Shown here: positions 33,990 to 43,077 of the stretch, piece by piece
Numbering within the stretch: position 1 is the stretch's first letter
How the letters are laid out: each line of letters starts with the position of its first letter
From: Microbacterium gubbeenense DSM 15944
Lineage (GTDB): Bacteria > Actinomycetota > Actinomycetes > Actinomycetales > Microbacteriaceae
DNA length: 64,000 bases
Direction of reading: 5' to 3'
Assembly: GCF_000422745.1 (NCBI RefSeq)
Contig: NZ_AUGQ01000007.1
Coordinates: forward strand, 1-64,000
Made by a program: the position numbers and the translations under genes
The notes under the pieces: model-generated
Database searches by the model: none
Told to the model about the DNA's origin: nothing
Seen by the model: the letters and a program-made list of their open reading frames with translations, nothing else

Positions 33990-34328
33990 ATGGATGAGAT
34001 CCGCGAACGCATCGCCACGAACCTTCGCAAGGGGGTGCTCGAAGGCTGTGTGCTCGCGCTTCTCGCGGACCGCGATATGTACGGGCTCGAGCTCGCCGAC
34101 CAGCTCGTCGCGCGCGACCTCACGGCGAGTGAAGGCAGCCTCTATCCGCTGCTCGCACGCATGCAGCAGGCCGGCTCCGTGCGGAGCCGACGCGAAGTGC
34201 GGGACGGATCTCGACCGCGGAAGTACTACGAAATCACCGACGACGGCCGGGCGATGCTCTCAGCCTTCGCCGAAGTGTGGGGTCCGATCTCGCAGCACGT
34301 GAACAACACACTGGAGGAGAAAGCATGA
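33990..34328 (+). CDS. PadR family transcriptional regulator (second copy)
   Basis: 112 residues from ATG 33990 (MDEIRERIATNLRKGVLEGCVLALLADRDMYGLELADQL). The winged-helix landmarks are ASEGSLYPLLARMQQAGSVRS and the wing DGSRPRKYYEITDDGRAML. It lacks a long C-terminal helical extension, like the copy at 1771. The ATG is nine bases after the -10, so the transcript is probably leaderless. The stop overlaps the HAAS membrane protein start (ATGA), making an autoregulated pair. Confidence 0.9.
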   Translation: MDEIRERIATNLRKGVLEGCVLALLADRDMYGLELADQLVARDLTASEGSLYPLLARMQQAGSVRSRREVRDGSRPRKYYEITDDGRAMLSAFAEVWGPISQHVNNTLEEKA

Positions 34329-35248
34329 ACGCCACGCAGGAACGCCGCGCCGAGCGGTACCTCGCGCAGCTCGATCGTGAGCTCGGAATCCTGCCCGCCG
34401 TGCAGCGAGCCGAGATCATCGATGACGTCGAGTCCCACATCCTCGATTCCCTCGAGCGCGGGCGCGACATCGATCAGATTCTCGCGGGGCTGGGCACGCC
34501 ACGCGAAGCTGCGAAGAACTACGCGGATGAGCTCGACGTGCAGCCGGCAACCGACCCGGAGCATCGCGCCGAGCGCTGGCTCTCGATCGCGACGGTCGGC
34601 GTCGGTGTGATTGTTTCGGCCCTGATGCTGTTCATCGAGCCTGAACTCGCGTCGGGGCTCGGACTCGGCGGAGCTGTGCTCGCGGTCGCGCTTCCCGTCC
34701 TGCTCGGAGCGACGCCGCTCATCGTGCCGCGGCCGTGGGGATCCATCGGGCCTGTGCTCGCTGCGATCGCCGCAACAGCAATCGTAATCGCCGGATTCTT
34801 CCTCTGGGGGAACCTCGTCATGTTCACCCCGCTGATGTTCATGCTGTGGGCCGCGGCCGTCGTTCCCTCGGCGACCCGCTCGCGAGGCACCGGCGCGCGA
34901 CTCGCCCTGCGGATCATCGGCGGCGTCGCGGTCGCACTGCCCGGGATTGTGTCGGTGTGCGCAGTTGCCACCGGCACCGTCGAGCCCACCGTCTACGTCG
35001 TGCTGCTCGGGACTGCGATCGTCGCGGTGGGCGCGCTGTTCGCGTGCGGTGTGCGGATCGCCTACGTGATCGTCACTGCGTCGGGAGCAGCGACACTGGT
35101 CGCGAGCATGTTCGACCCCGGTCTGCTGTTCCTGGGCTTCTGGAGCGCGGGCGGCATGTGGTTCGCGCTCGGCATCGGTGCACTAGCGGGCACCCGAGGC
35201 CTGAACCGTCCCGCAGCTGCTCTCACACGCCGGAAGCGGTCAGGTTGA
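34325..35248 (+). CDS. HAAS-domain integral membrane protein (second copy)
   Basis: 307 residues. Residues 1-80 form a HAAS-type helical domain (ERRAERYLAQLDRELGILPAVQRAEIIDDVESHILDSL, then ILAGLGTPREAAKNYADEL), which fits the family better than the first copy. Seven or eight hydrophobic segments follow, from LSIATVGVGVIVSALMLFI to FWSAGGMWFALGIGALAG. No catalytic motif is visible. Translationally coupled to PadR by a four-base overlap and ending eight bases before the convergent phosphohexomutase gene. Confidence 0.82.
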   Translation: MNATQERRAERYLAQLDRELGILPAVQRAEIIDDVESHILDSLERGRDIDQILAGLGTPREAAKNYADELDVQPATDPEHRAERWLSIATVGVGVIVSALMLFIEPELASGLGLGGAVLAVALPVLLGATPLIVPRPWGSIGPVLAAIAATAIVIAGFFLWGNLVMFTPLMFMLWAAAVVPSATRSRGTGARLALRIIGGVAVALPGIVSVCAVATGTVEPTVYVVLLGTAIVAVGALFACGVRIAYVIVTASGAATLVASMFDPGLLFLGFWSAGGMWFALGIGALAGTRGLNRPAAALTRRKRSG

Positions 35249-35257
35249 CGACGCGGG

Positions 35258-36880
35258 TCAGACGATGAGCTCGCGGACCGAACGCTCCAGCGCCGAGAGC
35301 CGCTGCTCGGCGTCGGGCGCCGATGTCGCCCTGACATCGAGATAGGCCTTCAGCTTCGGCTCGGTGCCGCTCGGGCGGAAGATGACGCGGGATCCGCCGT
35401 CGAGCAGGAACCGCAGGATGTCGCCGCCCGGCTGTCCCGGGGCGGGGCGCAGCAGGTCGTCGAAGCGGGCGACCGCGACGTCGCCGAACGCGGCGGGGGG
35501 ATCCGCCCGCAGCCGCGCCATCGTGGATCCGATGATCGACAGATCCTCGACGCGGATCGAGACCTGCGCGCTCGCGAAGTGGCCGATCTCGTCGGCGAGC
35601 TCGGCGAGCAGATCGGCCAGCGTCCGCCCCTCCGCGCGCGCGTCGGCGGCAAGGCCGAGCACGGCGACCATCGCCGAGATGCCGTCCTTGTCGCGCACGG
35701 TCTCGGGGTTCACGAGGTAGCCGAGCGCCTCCTCGAAGCCGTACACGAGGTCGGGCGCGCGCGAGATCCACTTGAAGCCCGTGAGCGTCTCGTGCCAGTC
35801 GAGGCCGTGGAGCCGGGCGATCTCGCCAAGGCCCGGCGACGAGACGAGCGAGCAGGCGAGGGATCCGGATCCGCCCGCCGCACGCGCGGCACGGGCGCCG
35901 AGCAGCAGGCCGATCTCGTTGCCGGTGAGGCGGCGCCAGCCGTCCGGCCCGGGAACGGCCACCGCGACCCGGTCGGCGTCGGGATCGTTCGCGACGATGA
36001 ACTCGGCGCCCGCGGCCTGGGCGGCCTGGAACGCGAGATCCATCGCGCCCGGCTCCTCGGGGTTCGGGAACGCGACGGTCGGGAACGCCGGATCCGGGGA
36101 GATCTGTTCGGCGACGACGTCGGGCTGCGGGTATCCCGCGTGCTCGACGACGGCGCTCGCCGTCTCCCACCCCACGCCGTGCATGGCCGTGTAGACCCAG
36201 CGCATGCTCTCGGCAGAACTTGGGGCCGGCGCGACGGCGGCGGTCGCCGAGATGTACGCGTCGACGACGTCGTCGCCCGCGATCTCGTACGACGACGAGC
36301 GCGGCAGATCGGCGATCGATCCCTCGGCGACGGCGTCGATGAATCCGGCGATCTCGGCGTCGGCGGGCGAGACGATCTGGGCCCCGCCGTCGGCGCCGCC
36401 GAGGTAGACCTTGTAGCCGTTGTCGTTCGGCGGGTTGTGGCTCGCCGTGACCATGACACCGGCGTCGGCGCCCAGGTAGCGCACCGCGAAGGCGAGAACC
36501 GGCGTCGGCAGCAGGCGGGGGAGGAGGATCGCCCTCAGCCCGGCGCCCGCGAACAGCTCGGCCGAGTCGCGCGCGAACACATCGGAGTTCTTGCGGCCGT
36601 CGTAGCCGATCACGACGACCGGCCTCGCCGACGACGCGAGCAGGTAGTTGCCGAACCCCGCGGCCGCCTGCGCAACGAGCACACGGTTCATCCGCATCGA
36701 TCCCGCGCCCAGCTCGCCGCGCAGGCCCGCGGTGCCGAACTGCAGGCGCCCCGCGAAGCGCGAGGCGAGGTCGGTCTGTGCCGCCGCGTCGTTCTGCTCA
36801 GCGGCCGCGACGAGCGCGCTGAGCTCCGCGCGCGTCTCGGGATCGGGATCCTGCGCGAGCCAGTCGTGCCACGCCGCCAT
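35258..36880 (-). CDS. Phospho-sugar mutase (phosphoglucomutase/phosphomannomutase)
   Basis: 540 residues of the alpha-D-phosphohexomutase family. The phosphoserine loop is VMVTASHNPPNDNGYKVYLGG, the metal loop FIVANDPDADRVAVAV, the sugar loop GFKWISRAPDLVYGFEEALGYLV with the GFEEALGY of this class, and the phosphate loop FRPSGTEPKLKAYL. An N-terminal FGTAGLRGELGAGSMRMN is typical of the PGM2-like actinobacterial type. It interconverts hexose-1- and 6-phosphates (glucose or mannose) or pentose phosphates; the neighbour purine nucleoside phosphorylase would fit ribose-1-phosphate use. Coupled to that gene by a one-base TGATG overlap. Confidence 0.9.
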   Translation of the reverse strand: MAAWHDWLAQDPDPETRAELSALVAAAEQNDAAAQTDLASRFAGRLQFGTAGLRGELGAGSMRMNRVLVAQAAAGFGNYLLASSARPVVVIGYDGRKNSDVFARDSAELFAGAGLRAILLPRLLPTPVLAFAVRYLGADAGVMVTASHNPPNDNGYKVYLGGADGGAQIVSPADAEIAGFIDAVAEGSIADLPRSSSYEIAGDDVVDAYISATAAVAPAPSSAESMRWVYTAMHGVGWETASAVVEHAGYPQPDVVAEQISPDPAFPTVAFPNPEEPGAMDLAFQAAQAAGAEFIVANDPDADRVAVAVPGPDGWRRLTGNEIGLLLGARAARAAGGSGSLACSLVSSPGLGEIARLHGLDWHETLTGFKWISRAPDLVYGFEEALGYLVNPETVRDKDGISAMVAVLGLAADARAEGRTLADLLAELADEIGHFASAQVSIRVEDLSIIGSTMARLRADPPAAFGDVAVARFDDLLRPAPGQPGGDILRFLLDGGSRVIFRPSGTEPKLKAYLDVRATSAPDAEQRLSALERSVRELIV

Positions 36881-37707
36881 CAGAGGCGTCCGATCACGTC
36901 GGCGAGCAGCTGGGAGATGCGGGATTCGGCGGCGCGGCCCGACTCGATGACCTCCTCGTGGCTGAGTGGCGTCGGCGAGATGCCGGCCGCGAGGTTCGTG
37001 ATCAGCGAGAAGCCGAGCACCTCCATGCCGGCCTGGCGGGCGGCGATGGCCTCGAGCGCCGTCGACATGCCGACGATGTCGCCGCCGATGGCCCCGACCA
37101 TGCGCACCTCGGCGGGCGTCTCGTACTGCGGCCCGCGCAGCTGCGTGTACACGCCCTCGTCGAGCGACGGATCGACCTCGCGCGCGATCGCCCGCAGCCG
37201 CGCGGCGTACAGGTCGGTCATGTCGATGAACGTCGCGCCCTCGAGCGGGGTGTCGGCGGTGAGGTTCAGTTGGTCGCTGATGAGCACGGGCTGCCCTGGG
37301 GTCCAGCCGCGTTTCAGCCCGCCCGCCCCGTTCGTCAGCACCATGGTCGTCGCGCCCGTTGCGGCGGCGGTGCGCACGCTGTGCACGACCCGGCGCACGC
37401 CGTGGCCCTCGTAGTAGTGGGTGCGCGCGCCGATCACGAGCACGTGGCGCCCGTCGGGGGTCGCCACGCTGCGCAGCGTGCCGACGTGGCCGTCGAGCGC
37501 CGGCTTCGAGAAACCGGTGACCTCGGTCGCGGGGATCGTGGCGACCGTCTCGCCGATGAGATCGGCTGCCTGCCCCCACCCGCTGCCGAGGGTGACGGCG
37601 ATGTCGTGGTGTGCGATTCCGGTCAGCCGCGCGATATCGGCGGCGGCGGTGCGGGCGACCTCGAACGGGTCGGCGGCGAGGTCGAGGGGGTGCGACGGAT
37701 CAGTCAT
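36880..37707 (-). CDS. Purine-nucleoside phosphorylase
   Basis: 275 residues, trimeric class (PNP-I / MTAP type). Visible motifs are VTLGSGWGQAADLI, VIGARTHYYEGHG (phosphate site), VLTNGAGGLKRGWTPGQPVLISDQLNLT, YTQLRGPQYETPAEVRM, and GGDIVGMSTALEAIAARQAGMEVLGFSLITNLAAGI. It cleaves inosine and guanosine with phosphate to base and ribose-1-phosphate, complementing the salvage enzymes at 21.5-24.3 kb. First gene of a pair with the mutase, divergent from lpdA. Confidence 0.94.
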   Translation of the reverse strand: MTDPSHPLDLAADPFEVARTAAADIARLTGIAHHDIAVTLGSGWGQAADLIGETVATIPATEVTGFSKPALDGHVGTLRSVATPDGRHVLVIGARTHYYEGHGVRRVVHSVRTAAATGATTMVLTNGAGGLKRGWTPGQPVLISDQLNLTADTPLEGATFIDMTDLYAARLRAIAREVDPSLDEGVYTQLRGPQYETPAEVRMVGAIGGDIVGMSTALEAIAARQAGMEVLGFSLITNLAAGISPTPLSHEEVIESGRAAESRISQLLADVIGRL

Positions 37708-37745
37708 GCAGACACGATATCCGCCGCGGTGTGAGAATGGACATT

Positions 37746-39176
37746 ATGAGTTTCGACTTCGAGCGCAAACAGCGCATCGCGATCATCGGCGGCGGCCCCG
37801 GCGGCTATGAGGCGGCGCTCGCGGGCGCCCAGCTCGGGGCCGAGGTGACAATCGTCGAGTGCACCGGCGTGGGCGGGTCCGCCGTGCTCACGGATGTGGT
37901 GCCCTCCAAGACCCTCATCGCGACAGCCGACGCGGCCCGCGCGATCGAGGACGCCGGCGATCTTGGCGTGCAGTTCTTCGCGCGCGGCGAGAAGGGCAAG
38001 CCGCTCAAGCCCGAGGTGGCGATCAATCTGCTCGCCATCAACAAGCGCATCCTCGCTCTCGCGGGCCAGCAGTCCGAGGACATGCGCGAGCGCTTGCTCG
38101 AGGAGGGCGTCACGATCATCTCGGGGTACGGCCGCCTCGAGGGCGACGACGCGATCGTCGTGTCGACGGGCCCCGAGGGCACCGACTTCGACCGCATCGA
38201 GGCCGACACGATCATCGTCTCGGTCGGTGCGTCGCCGCGGGAGCTGCCCACCGCGAAGCCCGACGGCGACCGCATCCTGACGTGGAAGCAGATGTACAAC
38301 ATGTCGGCGGTGCCCGAGCACCTGATCGTCGTCGGATCCGGCGTCACGGGCGCCGAGTTCGCCTCCGCGTACATGAACCTCGGCGCTCAGGTCACGCTGG
38401 TCTCGAGCCGCGAGCAGGTGCTGCCGGGCGAGGATCCCGACGCCGCGCGCGTGCTCGAGAAGGTCTTCACCCGCGGCGGCATGACGCTGCTCGCGAAGTC
38501 TCGCGCGCAGACGGTCGAGAACACCGGTGACGGCGTCGTCGTGACGCTGTCGGACGGATCGACCGTCGAGGGATCGCACTGCCTGATGGCCGTCGGCGGG
38601 GTGCCGAATACACCGGGTTTGGGGCTCGAGAGCGCCGGGGTGCAGCTCGAGGAATCGGGCCACATCCGCGTCAACAAGGTCGGACGCACGTCGATCCCGA
38701 ACATCTACGCGGTCGGTGACTGCACCAACCTCGTGCCGCTCGCGTCGGTGTCGTCGATGCTCGGCCGCACGGCGGTGTTCCACGCGATGGGCGACTCGGT
38801 GATTCCGTTCTCGAAGCACAAGGTCGCATCGAACATCTTCACGTCGCCCGAGATCGCGACGGTCGGCTTCACGAACGATGCGAAGAACGCGATCGAGCTC
38901 AAGATCGACCTCGAAGAGAACCCGCGCGCCAAGATGATGGGCGTCAAAGACGGGTTCGTGAAGCTCTTCGCCCGCAACCTCTCCGGCACGGTCGTGGGCG
39001 GCGTCGTCGTCGGCCCGAAGGCGAGCGAGCTGATCTTCCCGATCGCGATGGCCGTCGAGCGCCGACTCACGGTGGACCAGGTCGCGCGCGTGTTCACGGC
39101 CTACCCGTCGCTCGCGGGATCCATCACCGACGCCGCGCGCGCCATGCACGGCATCTCGATGCGCGGCGAGGAGTAG
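37746..39176 (+). CDS. lpdA: NAD(P)H-quinone dehydrogenase LpdA-type flavoprotein
   Basis: 476 residues from ATG 37746 (MSFDFERKQ); an ATG at 37737 adds three. It has the two-dinucleotide-fold layout of lipoamide dehydrogenases: IAIIGGGPGGYEAALAGAQLGAEVTIVE, HLIVVGSGVTGAEFASAYMNLGAQVTLV, NIYAVGDCTNLVPLAS and a C-terminal dimer domain. The usual redox pair CxxxxC is missing, replaced by GVGGSAVLTDVVPSK, as in mycobacterial LpdA, which reduces quinones rather than lipoamide. Divergent from the nucleoside phosphorylase and followed by a terminator. Confidence 0.9.
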   Translation: MSFDFERKQRIAIIGGGPGGYEAALAGAQLGAEVTIVECTGVGGSAVLTDVVPSKTLIATADAARAIEDAGDLGVQFFARGEKGKPLKPEVAINLLAINKRILALAGQQSEDMRERLLEEGVTIISGYGRLEGDDAIVVSTGPEGTDFDRIEADTIIVSVGASPRELPTAKPDGDRILTWKQMYNMSAVPEHLIVVGSGVTGAEFASAYMNLGAQVTLVSSREQVLPGEDPDAARVLEKVFTRGGMTLLAKSRAQTVENTGDGVVVTLSDGSTVEGSHCLMAVGGVPNTPGLGLESAGVQLEESGHIRVNKVGRTSIPNIYAVGDCTNLVPLASVSSMLGRTAVFHAMGDSVIPFSKHKVASNIFTSPEIATVGFTNDAKNAIELKIDLEENPRAKMMGVKDGFVKLFARNLSGTVVGGVVVGPKASELIFPIAMAVERRLTVDQVARVFTAYPSLAGSITDAARAMHGISMRGEE

Positions 39177-39180
39177 ACCG

Positions 39181-39226
39181 CACGAGAAAGCGGGCCGTCC
39201 CGGAGGGGGCGGCCCGCTTCTTCGTG
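39181..39226. terminator. Bidirectional terminator between lpdA and the carboxylase alpha gene
   Basis: Seventeen-base arms (39181-39197 and 39210-39226) with 15 matches; the core GAAAGCGGGCCG pairs with CGGCCCGCTTC around a 12-base loop. It lies between convergent genes, four bases from each, with AAAG on one side and CTTCTT on the other, so it can act in both directions. Confidence 0.85.
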
Positions 39227-39229
39227 TGA

Positions 39230-40996
39230 TCAGACGATCTGCAGCAGCTGGTGGCCCGAGCTGACGGTGCCGCCGACCGGCGCGTCGATTTTCTCGACGC
39301 GCCCGTCCTTGTGGGCGGTGAGCGGCTGCTCCATCTTCATGGCCTCGAGCACGACCACGAGGTCGCCCTTGACGACCTCCTGGCCCTCCTCGACCGCGAG
39401 CTTGACGACCGTCGCCTGCATGGGCGACTTCAGCGCGTCCCCCGACGCACCGCTCGAGATGCCCGTCGACTGGTGGCTGCGGCGCGACGGCGGCGCCGCG
39501 ACGGGGCGTCCGATGCTGGCCGGCTGCGTGATGCGGTCGGGAAGGCTCACCTCGACCCGCTTGCCGTTCACCTCGACGACGACGCTGTGCCGCTCCTCCG
39601 CGGGCGATGCGTCCTGGGCCTCGCCGTCCCATGCCGAGATCCGGTTGTCGAACTCGGTCTCGATCCAGCGCGTGAAGATGCCGAACGGGCCGGACTCGGG
39701 CGCGAACGCCGGGTCGGCCACGACGGCGCGGTGGAAGGGGATCACGGTCGGAAGCCCCGCGACCTCGAACTCGTCGAGGGCGCGGCGCGAGCGCTCGAGC
39801 GCCTCCGCGCGGGTCGCGCCGGTCACGATCAGCTTCGCGAGCATCGAATCGAACGCGCCGCTGATCTCGTCGCCTGCGGTCACGCCGGAGTCGACGCGCA
39901 CGCCGGGGCCGCCCGGCTGCTTGAACACCTGAACGGGGCCGGGCTGCGGCAGGAAGCCGCGTCCGGGATCCTCGCCGTTGATGCGGAACTCGAACGAGTG
40001 GCCCTCGGGCGTCGGGTCGTCGTAGTCGAGCGTGCCGCCCGCGGCGATGCGGAACTGCTCGCGCACGAGATCGATTCCGGTGATCTCCTCGCTCACGGGG
40101 TGCTCGACCTGCAGGCGCGTGTTCACCTCGAGGAACGAGATGGTGCCATCGGCCCCGACGAGGAACTCGCAGGTTCCGGCGCCGACGTAGCCGACCTCCT
40201 TGAGGATCGCCTTCGACGCGTCGTACAGCGTCTGGGTCTGCTCGTCCGTGAGGAACGGCGCGGGCGCCTCCTCGACGAGCTTCTGGTGACGGCGCTGCAG
40301 CGAGCAGTCGCGCGTGGAGACCACGACGACGTTGCCTGCGGCATCGGCGAGGCACTGGGTCTCGACGTGGCGGGGCTTGTCGAGGTACTTCTCGACGAAG
40401 CACTCGCCGCGCCCGAACGCCGCGACGGCCTCGCGTGTGGCCGACTCGAACAGTTCCGCGACCTCGTCGAGCTCGCGGGCGACCTTCAGGCCGCGGCCGC
40501 CGCCGCCGTAGGCCGCCTTGATGGCGATGGGCAGGCCGAACTCCTCGGCGAACGCGACGACCTCATCGGCGGTCTCGACCGGTCCGGGTGTGCCGGGGGC
40601 GAGCGGGGCGCCGACCTTCTCGGCCACGTGGCGGGCCGTCACCTTGTCGCCGAGCTGTTCGATGGCCTCGGGGCCCGGGCCGATCCAGATCAGGCCGGAT
40701 CGCTCGACCGCGCGCGCGAACTCGGCGTTCTCGGCGAGGAAGCCGTAGCCGGGATGCACGGCATCGGCGCCCGAACGGCGGGCGATCGAGAGGATCTTGT
40801 CGATGACGAGGTATGTGTCGGCGCTGGTCGAGCCGTCGAGCGCGTAGGCTTCGTCGGCGAGCTTCGCATGCAGCGCATCACGGTCCTGGTCTGCATAGAC
40901 GGCGACGGAGCCGATTCCGGAGTCGCGGGCCGCACGAATAATGCGGACGGCGATCTCTCCACGGTTGGCGATGAGCACCTTACGGATTGCGGGCAT
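39230..40996 (-). CDS. Acyl-CoA carboxylase alpha subunit (biotin carboxylase + BCCP)
   Basis: 588 residues from ATG 40996 ([27 protein letters not shown]). The biotin carboxylase part (1-450) includes [16 protein letters not shown], the ATP-grasp [31 protein letters not shown] and [18 protein letters not shown]; the C-terminal BCCP domain carries biotinyl-Lys in [19 protein letters not shown]. It carboxylates biotin for acetyl/propionyl-CoA carboxylation. On the minus strand 78 bases after maf; a TAGGCT box near the ATG hints at a leaderless promoter. It pairs with the beta and epsilon subunits at 43.1-44.9 kb and with BirA, which biotinylates it. Confidence 0.95.
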   Translation of the reverse strand: MPAIRKVLIANRGEIAVRIIRAARDSGIGSVAVYADQDRDALHAKLADEAYALDGSTSADTYLVIDKILSIARRSGADAVHPGYGFLAENAEFARAVERSGLIWIGPGPEAIEQLGDKVTARHVAEKVGAPLAPGTPGPVETADEVVAFAEEFGLPIAIKAAYGGGGRGLKVARELDEVAELFESATREAVAAFGRGECFVEKYLDKPRHVETQCLADAAGNVVVVSTRDCSLQRRHQKLVEEAPAPFLTDEQTQTLYDASKAILKEVGYVGAGTCEFLVGADGTISFLEVNTRLQVEHPVSEEITGIDLVREQFRIAAGGTLDYDDPTPEGHSFEFRINGEDPGRGFLPQPGPVQVFKQPGGPGVRVDSGVTAGDEISGAFDSMLAKLIVTGATRAEALERSRRALDEFEVAGLPTVIPFHRAVVADPAFAPESGPFGIFTRWIETEFDNRISAWDGEAQDASPAEERHSVVVEVNGKRVEVSLPDRITQPASIGRPVAAPPSRRSHQSTGISSGASGDALKSPMQATVVKLAVEEGQEVVKGDLVVVLEAMKMEQPLTAHKDGRVEKIDAPVGGTVSSGHQLLQIV

Positions 40997-41074
40997 GGAT
41001 TCGAGCCTATTCGGCACGAGCCCGTGCCATTTGATTGACCTCCACAACATGCACGGCGTTTCGTGTGCGGATCG

Positions 41075-41713
41075 CTACGAGGAGGCGCTCCAGAGGCCCG
41101 TCCACTCGACGCCGAGCTCGCGCACGAGGCGGCGGATCGTCGAGAGCGACATGCCGACGACCGTCGACGGATCCCCCTCGACGCGCTCGATGAACGCCCC
41201 GCCCAGGCTGTCGACGGTGAACGCGCCCGCGACCCCGAGCGGCTCGCCCGTCGCGACGTACGCGTCGATCTCGTCGTCGGTGATGTCCGCGACGAAGCTC
41301 ACGCGCGCCTCGGCGGTCGCGTCCGCGCGGGTGAGGGATCCGTCGTCGATGCGGATGATGCTGTGGCCCGAGTGCAGGATCCCGGTCCTGCCGCGCATCA
41401 TGCGCCAGCGCTCGGCGGCGCGCTCGGGCGTGTGGGGCTTGCCGTAGACGCGGCCGTCGAGCTCGAACATCGAGTCGCCACCGATCACGAGGCCTGAGAA
41501 ATCATCGGCGAGCGAGACGGCGACCGCCTTCGCCTTCTCCTTCGCGAGGAACTGCACGTGCTCGGCGGGGGAGAGCCCGCGCCCGAGCGCCGTCTCGCGC
41601 GCGGCGACCGCCGCGTCCTCGTCGACGCCGGGGGAGGCGAGCTGCGGCTCGATCCCCACCTGCCGCATGAGCATCAGACGGGCGGGGGACGTGGACGCGA
41701 GACACACCTGCAT
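41075..41713 (-). CDS. maf: Maf-like nucleoside triphosphate pyrophosphatase
   Basis: 212 residues. The family N-terminus is LASTSPARLMLMRQVGIEP, followed by LAKEKAKAVA, the metal site VIGGDSMFELDGRVYGKPHTPERAAERWRMMRGRTGILHSGH, and the late GAFTVDSLGGAFIERVEGDPSTVVGMSL. Maf proteins hydrolyse non-canonical NTPs (dTTP/UTP or modified bases) and influence septum formation. Upstream of the carboxylase alpha gene on the minus strand and divergent from the methyltransferase gene. Confidence 0.93.
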   Translation of the reverse strand: MQVCLASTSPARLMLMRQVGIEPQLASPGVDEDAAVAARETALGRGLSPAEHVQFLAKEKAKAVAVSLADDFSGLVIGGDSMFELDGRVYGKPHTPERAAERWRMMRGRTGILHSGHSIIRIDDGSLTRADATAEARVSFVADITDDEIDAYVATGEPLGVAGAFTVDSLGGAFIERVEGDPSTVVGMSLSTIRRLVRELGVEWTGLWSASS

Positions 41714-41794
41714 GCTCCTAGTCTCCGACACATCCGGCGCGCGCCGCGATCCGCGTGCCGGAGATCTCCGGAATCGCAGTGGGACAATAGCCGG

Positions 41795-43006
41795 ATGCAG
41801 ACAGGCGACATCGTAGAGCTCGAGATTTCCGGCGTCGCCCACGGCGGGGTGTTCATCGCCCGCCACGGGGATCCGGGGCTCGTGGTGTTCGTCCCCGACA
41901 CGCTCCCGGGCGAGCGCGTCGTCGCGCGCATCGTCCAGGTGAAGAAGTCCTTCGCGCGCGCTGAGGCGCTCGAGGTGCTCGAGGCCTCGCCGCCCCGCGT
42001 GCCGCACATCTGGCGCCAGGCCTCCATCGATGTCGCCCCCGAGCTGCGCCCCGGCGGCGCCGACTTCGGTCACATCGCCCTCGCCCACCAGCGCGAGCTG
42101 AAGGCGCGCGTGCTGACGGAGGCGTTCGACAAGTTCGCCGGCGGATCTGTGCCGACGACCGTCGAGCCGGTCGCGGACGACGAGCAGGGCACTCGCTGGC
42201 GCACGCGCGTCGGTCTGCACGTCGACTCGTCCGGTCGCGTCGGCCCGTACGCCGCGCGCACCCATGACGTGATCGAGGTCGCGGACCACCCGCTGGCGAC
42301 CGAGCAGATCGAACGAACAGCCCTTGCGCTGGGCCGTGAGAAGCCCGGCCGGGTCGACCTCGTCGAGCCGGCCGACGGATCCGTGCGGATCCTCCGGCGC
42401 CCCGACGCGCGCGGCCGCGGCCCCCGCTCGGAGCCCGAGGTCGTCACCGAGATCGCGGCCGGCCGCGAGTTCCGCGTCGACGCGGGCGGGTTCTGGCAGG
42501 TGCACCGCCAGGCCGCGACCGCGCTCGACGCCGCCGTGCGCGAGGCGCTCGCCGGAATCGAGGCCGACGACGGCGCCCACCACCTCGACCTCTACGGCGG
42601 GGTCGGCCTGTTCGCCGCCGCGCTCGCCGATCGCGGCGGCCGCGTGACGACCGTCGAGTCCTCGTCGCGCGCGACGCTCCACGCGCGGGAGAACCTCGAG
42701 GACCTGAAGGTTACGGCCGTCACGGCGCGCGTCGAGCGGTTCGTCGACGCGCTTCCCGCGGATCCGTCGCTCGCGCAGGGCGTGACCCTGCTGGATCCGC
42801 CGCGCGCGGGAGCGGGCGAGCAGGTGGTGACCCGCATCGCGGAGCTCGGCCCGCGCGCCGTCGTGTACGTGGCGTGCGATCCGGTCGCGCTCGCGCGCGA
42901 TGTCGGCATCTTCCGGCGCCTGGGATACGACCTCGACCGGGTGCGCGGCATCGACCTGTTCCCGGGGTCGCACCACGTCGAGGCGATCGCCGTTCTGCGG
43001 CGTTGA
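41795..43006 (+). CDS. TrmA/RlmD-type 23S rRNA (uracil) or tRNA methyltransferase
   Basis: 403 residues. The N-terminal TRAM-like RNA-binding barrel (residues 1-60) starts [42 protein letters not shown]. The catalytic domain has [16 protein letters not shown], the SAM loop [43 protein letters not shown] and the nucleophile Cys in [13 protein letters not shown]. The iron-sulfur cysteines of RlmD are absent, as in most actinobacterial members. It probably makes 5-methyluridine in rRNA; the exact target is not deducible. Confidence 0.88.
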   Translation: MQTGDIVELEISGVAHGGVFIARHGDPGLVVFVPDTLPGERVVARIVQVKKSFARAEALEVLEASPPRVPHIWRQASIDVAPELRPGGADFGHIALAHQRELKARVLTEAFDKFAGGSVPTTVEPVADDEQGTRWRTRVGLHVDSSGRVGPYAARTHDVIEVADHPLATEQIERTALALGREKPGRVDLVEPADGSVRILRRPDARGRGPRSEPEVVTEIAAGREFRVDAGGFWQVHRQAATALDAAVREALAGIEADDGAHHLDLYGGVGLFAAALADRGGRVTTVESSSRATLHARENLEDLKVTAVTARVERFVDALPADPSLAQGVTLLDPPRAGAGEQVVTRIAELGPRAVVYVACDPVALARDVGIFRRLGYDLDRVRGIDLFPGSHHVEAIAVLRR

Positions 43007-43077
43007 ACACACGACGCGCCGATCCGTTGTGCATGTTCGCCAAGGGCGAGGCGCATGCCGCGGATAGGGTGGAACGC

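Noticed and set aside
37704..40403. 899-residue minus-strand frame antisense to lpdA and across the carboxylase gene
   Set aside because: Arg/Asp/Val-rich composition typical of high-GC shadows, no recognisable domain, and it crosses a terminator and two well-supported genes.
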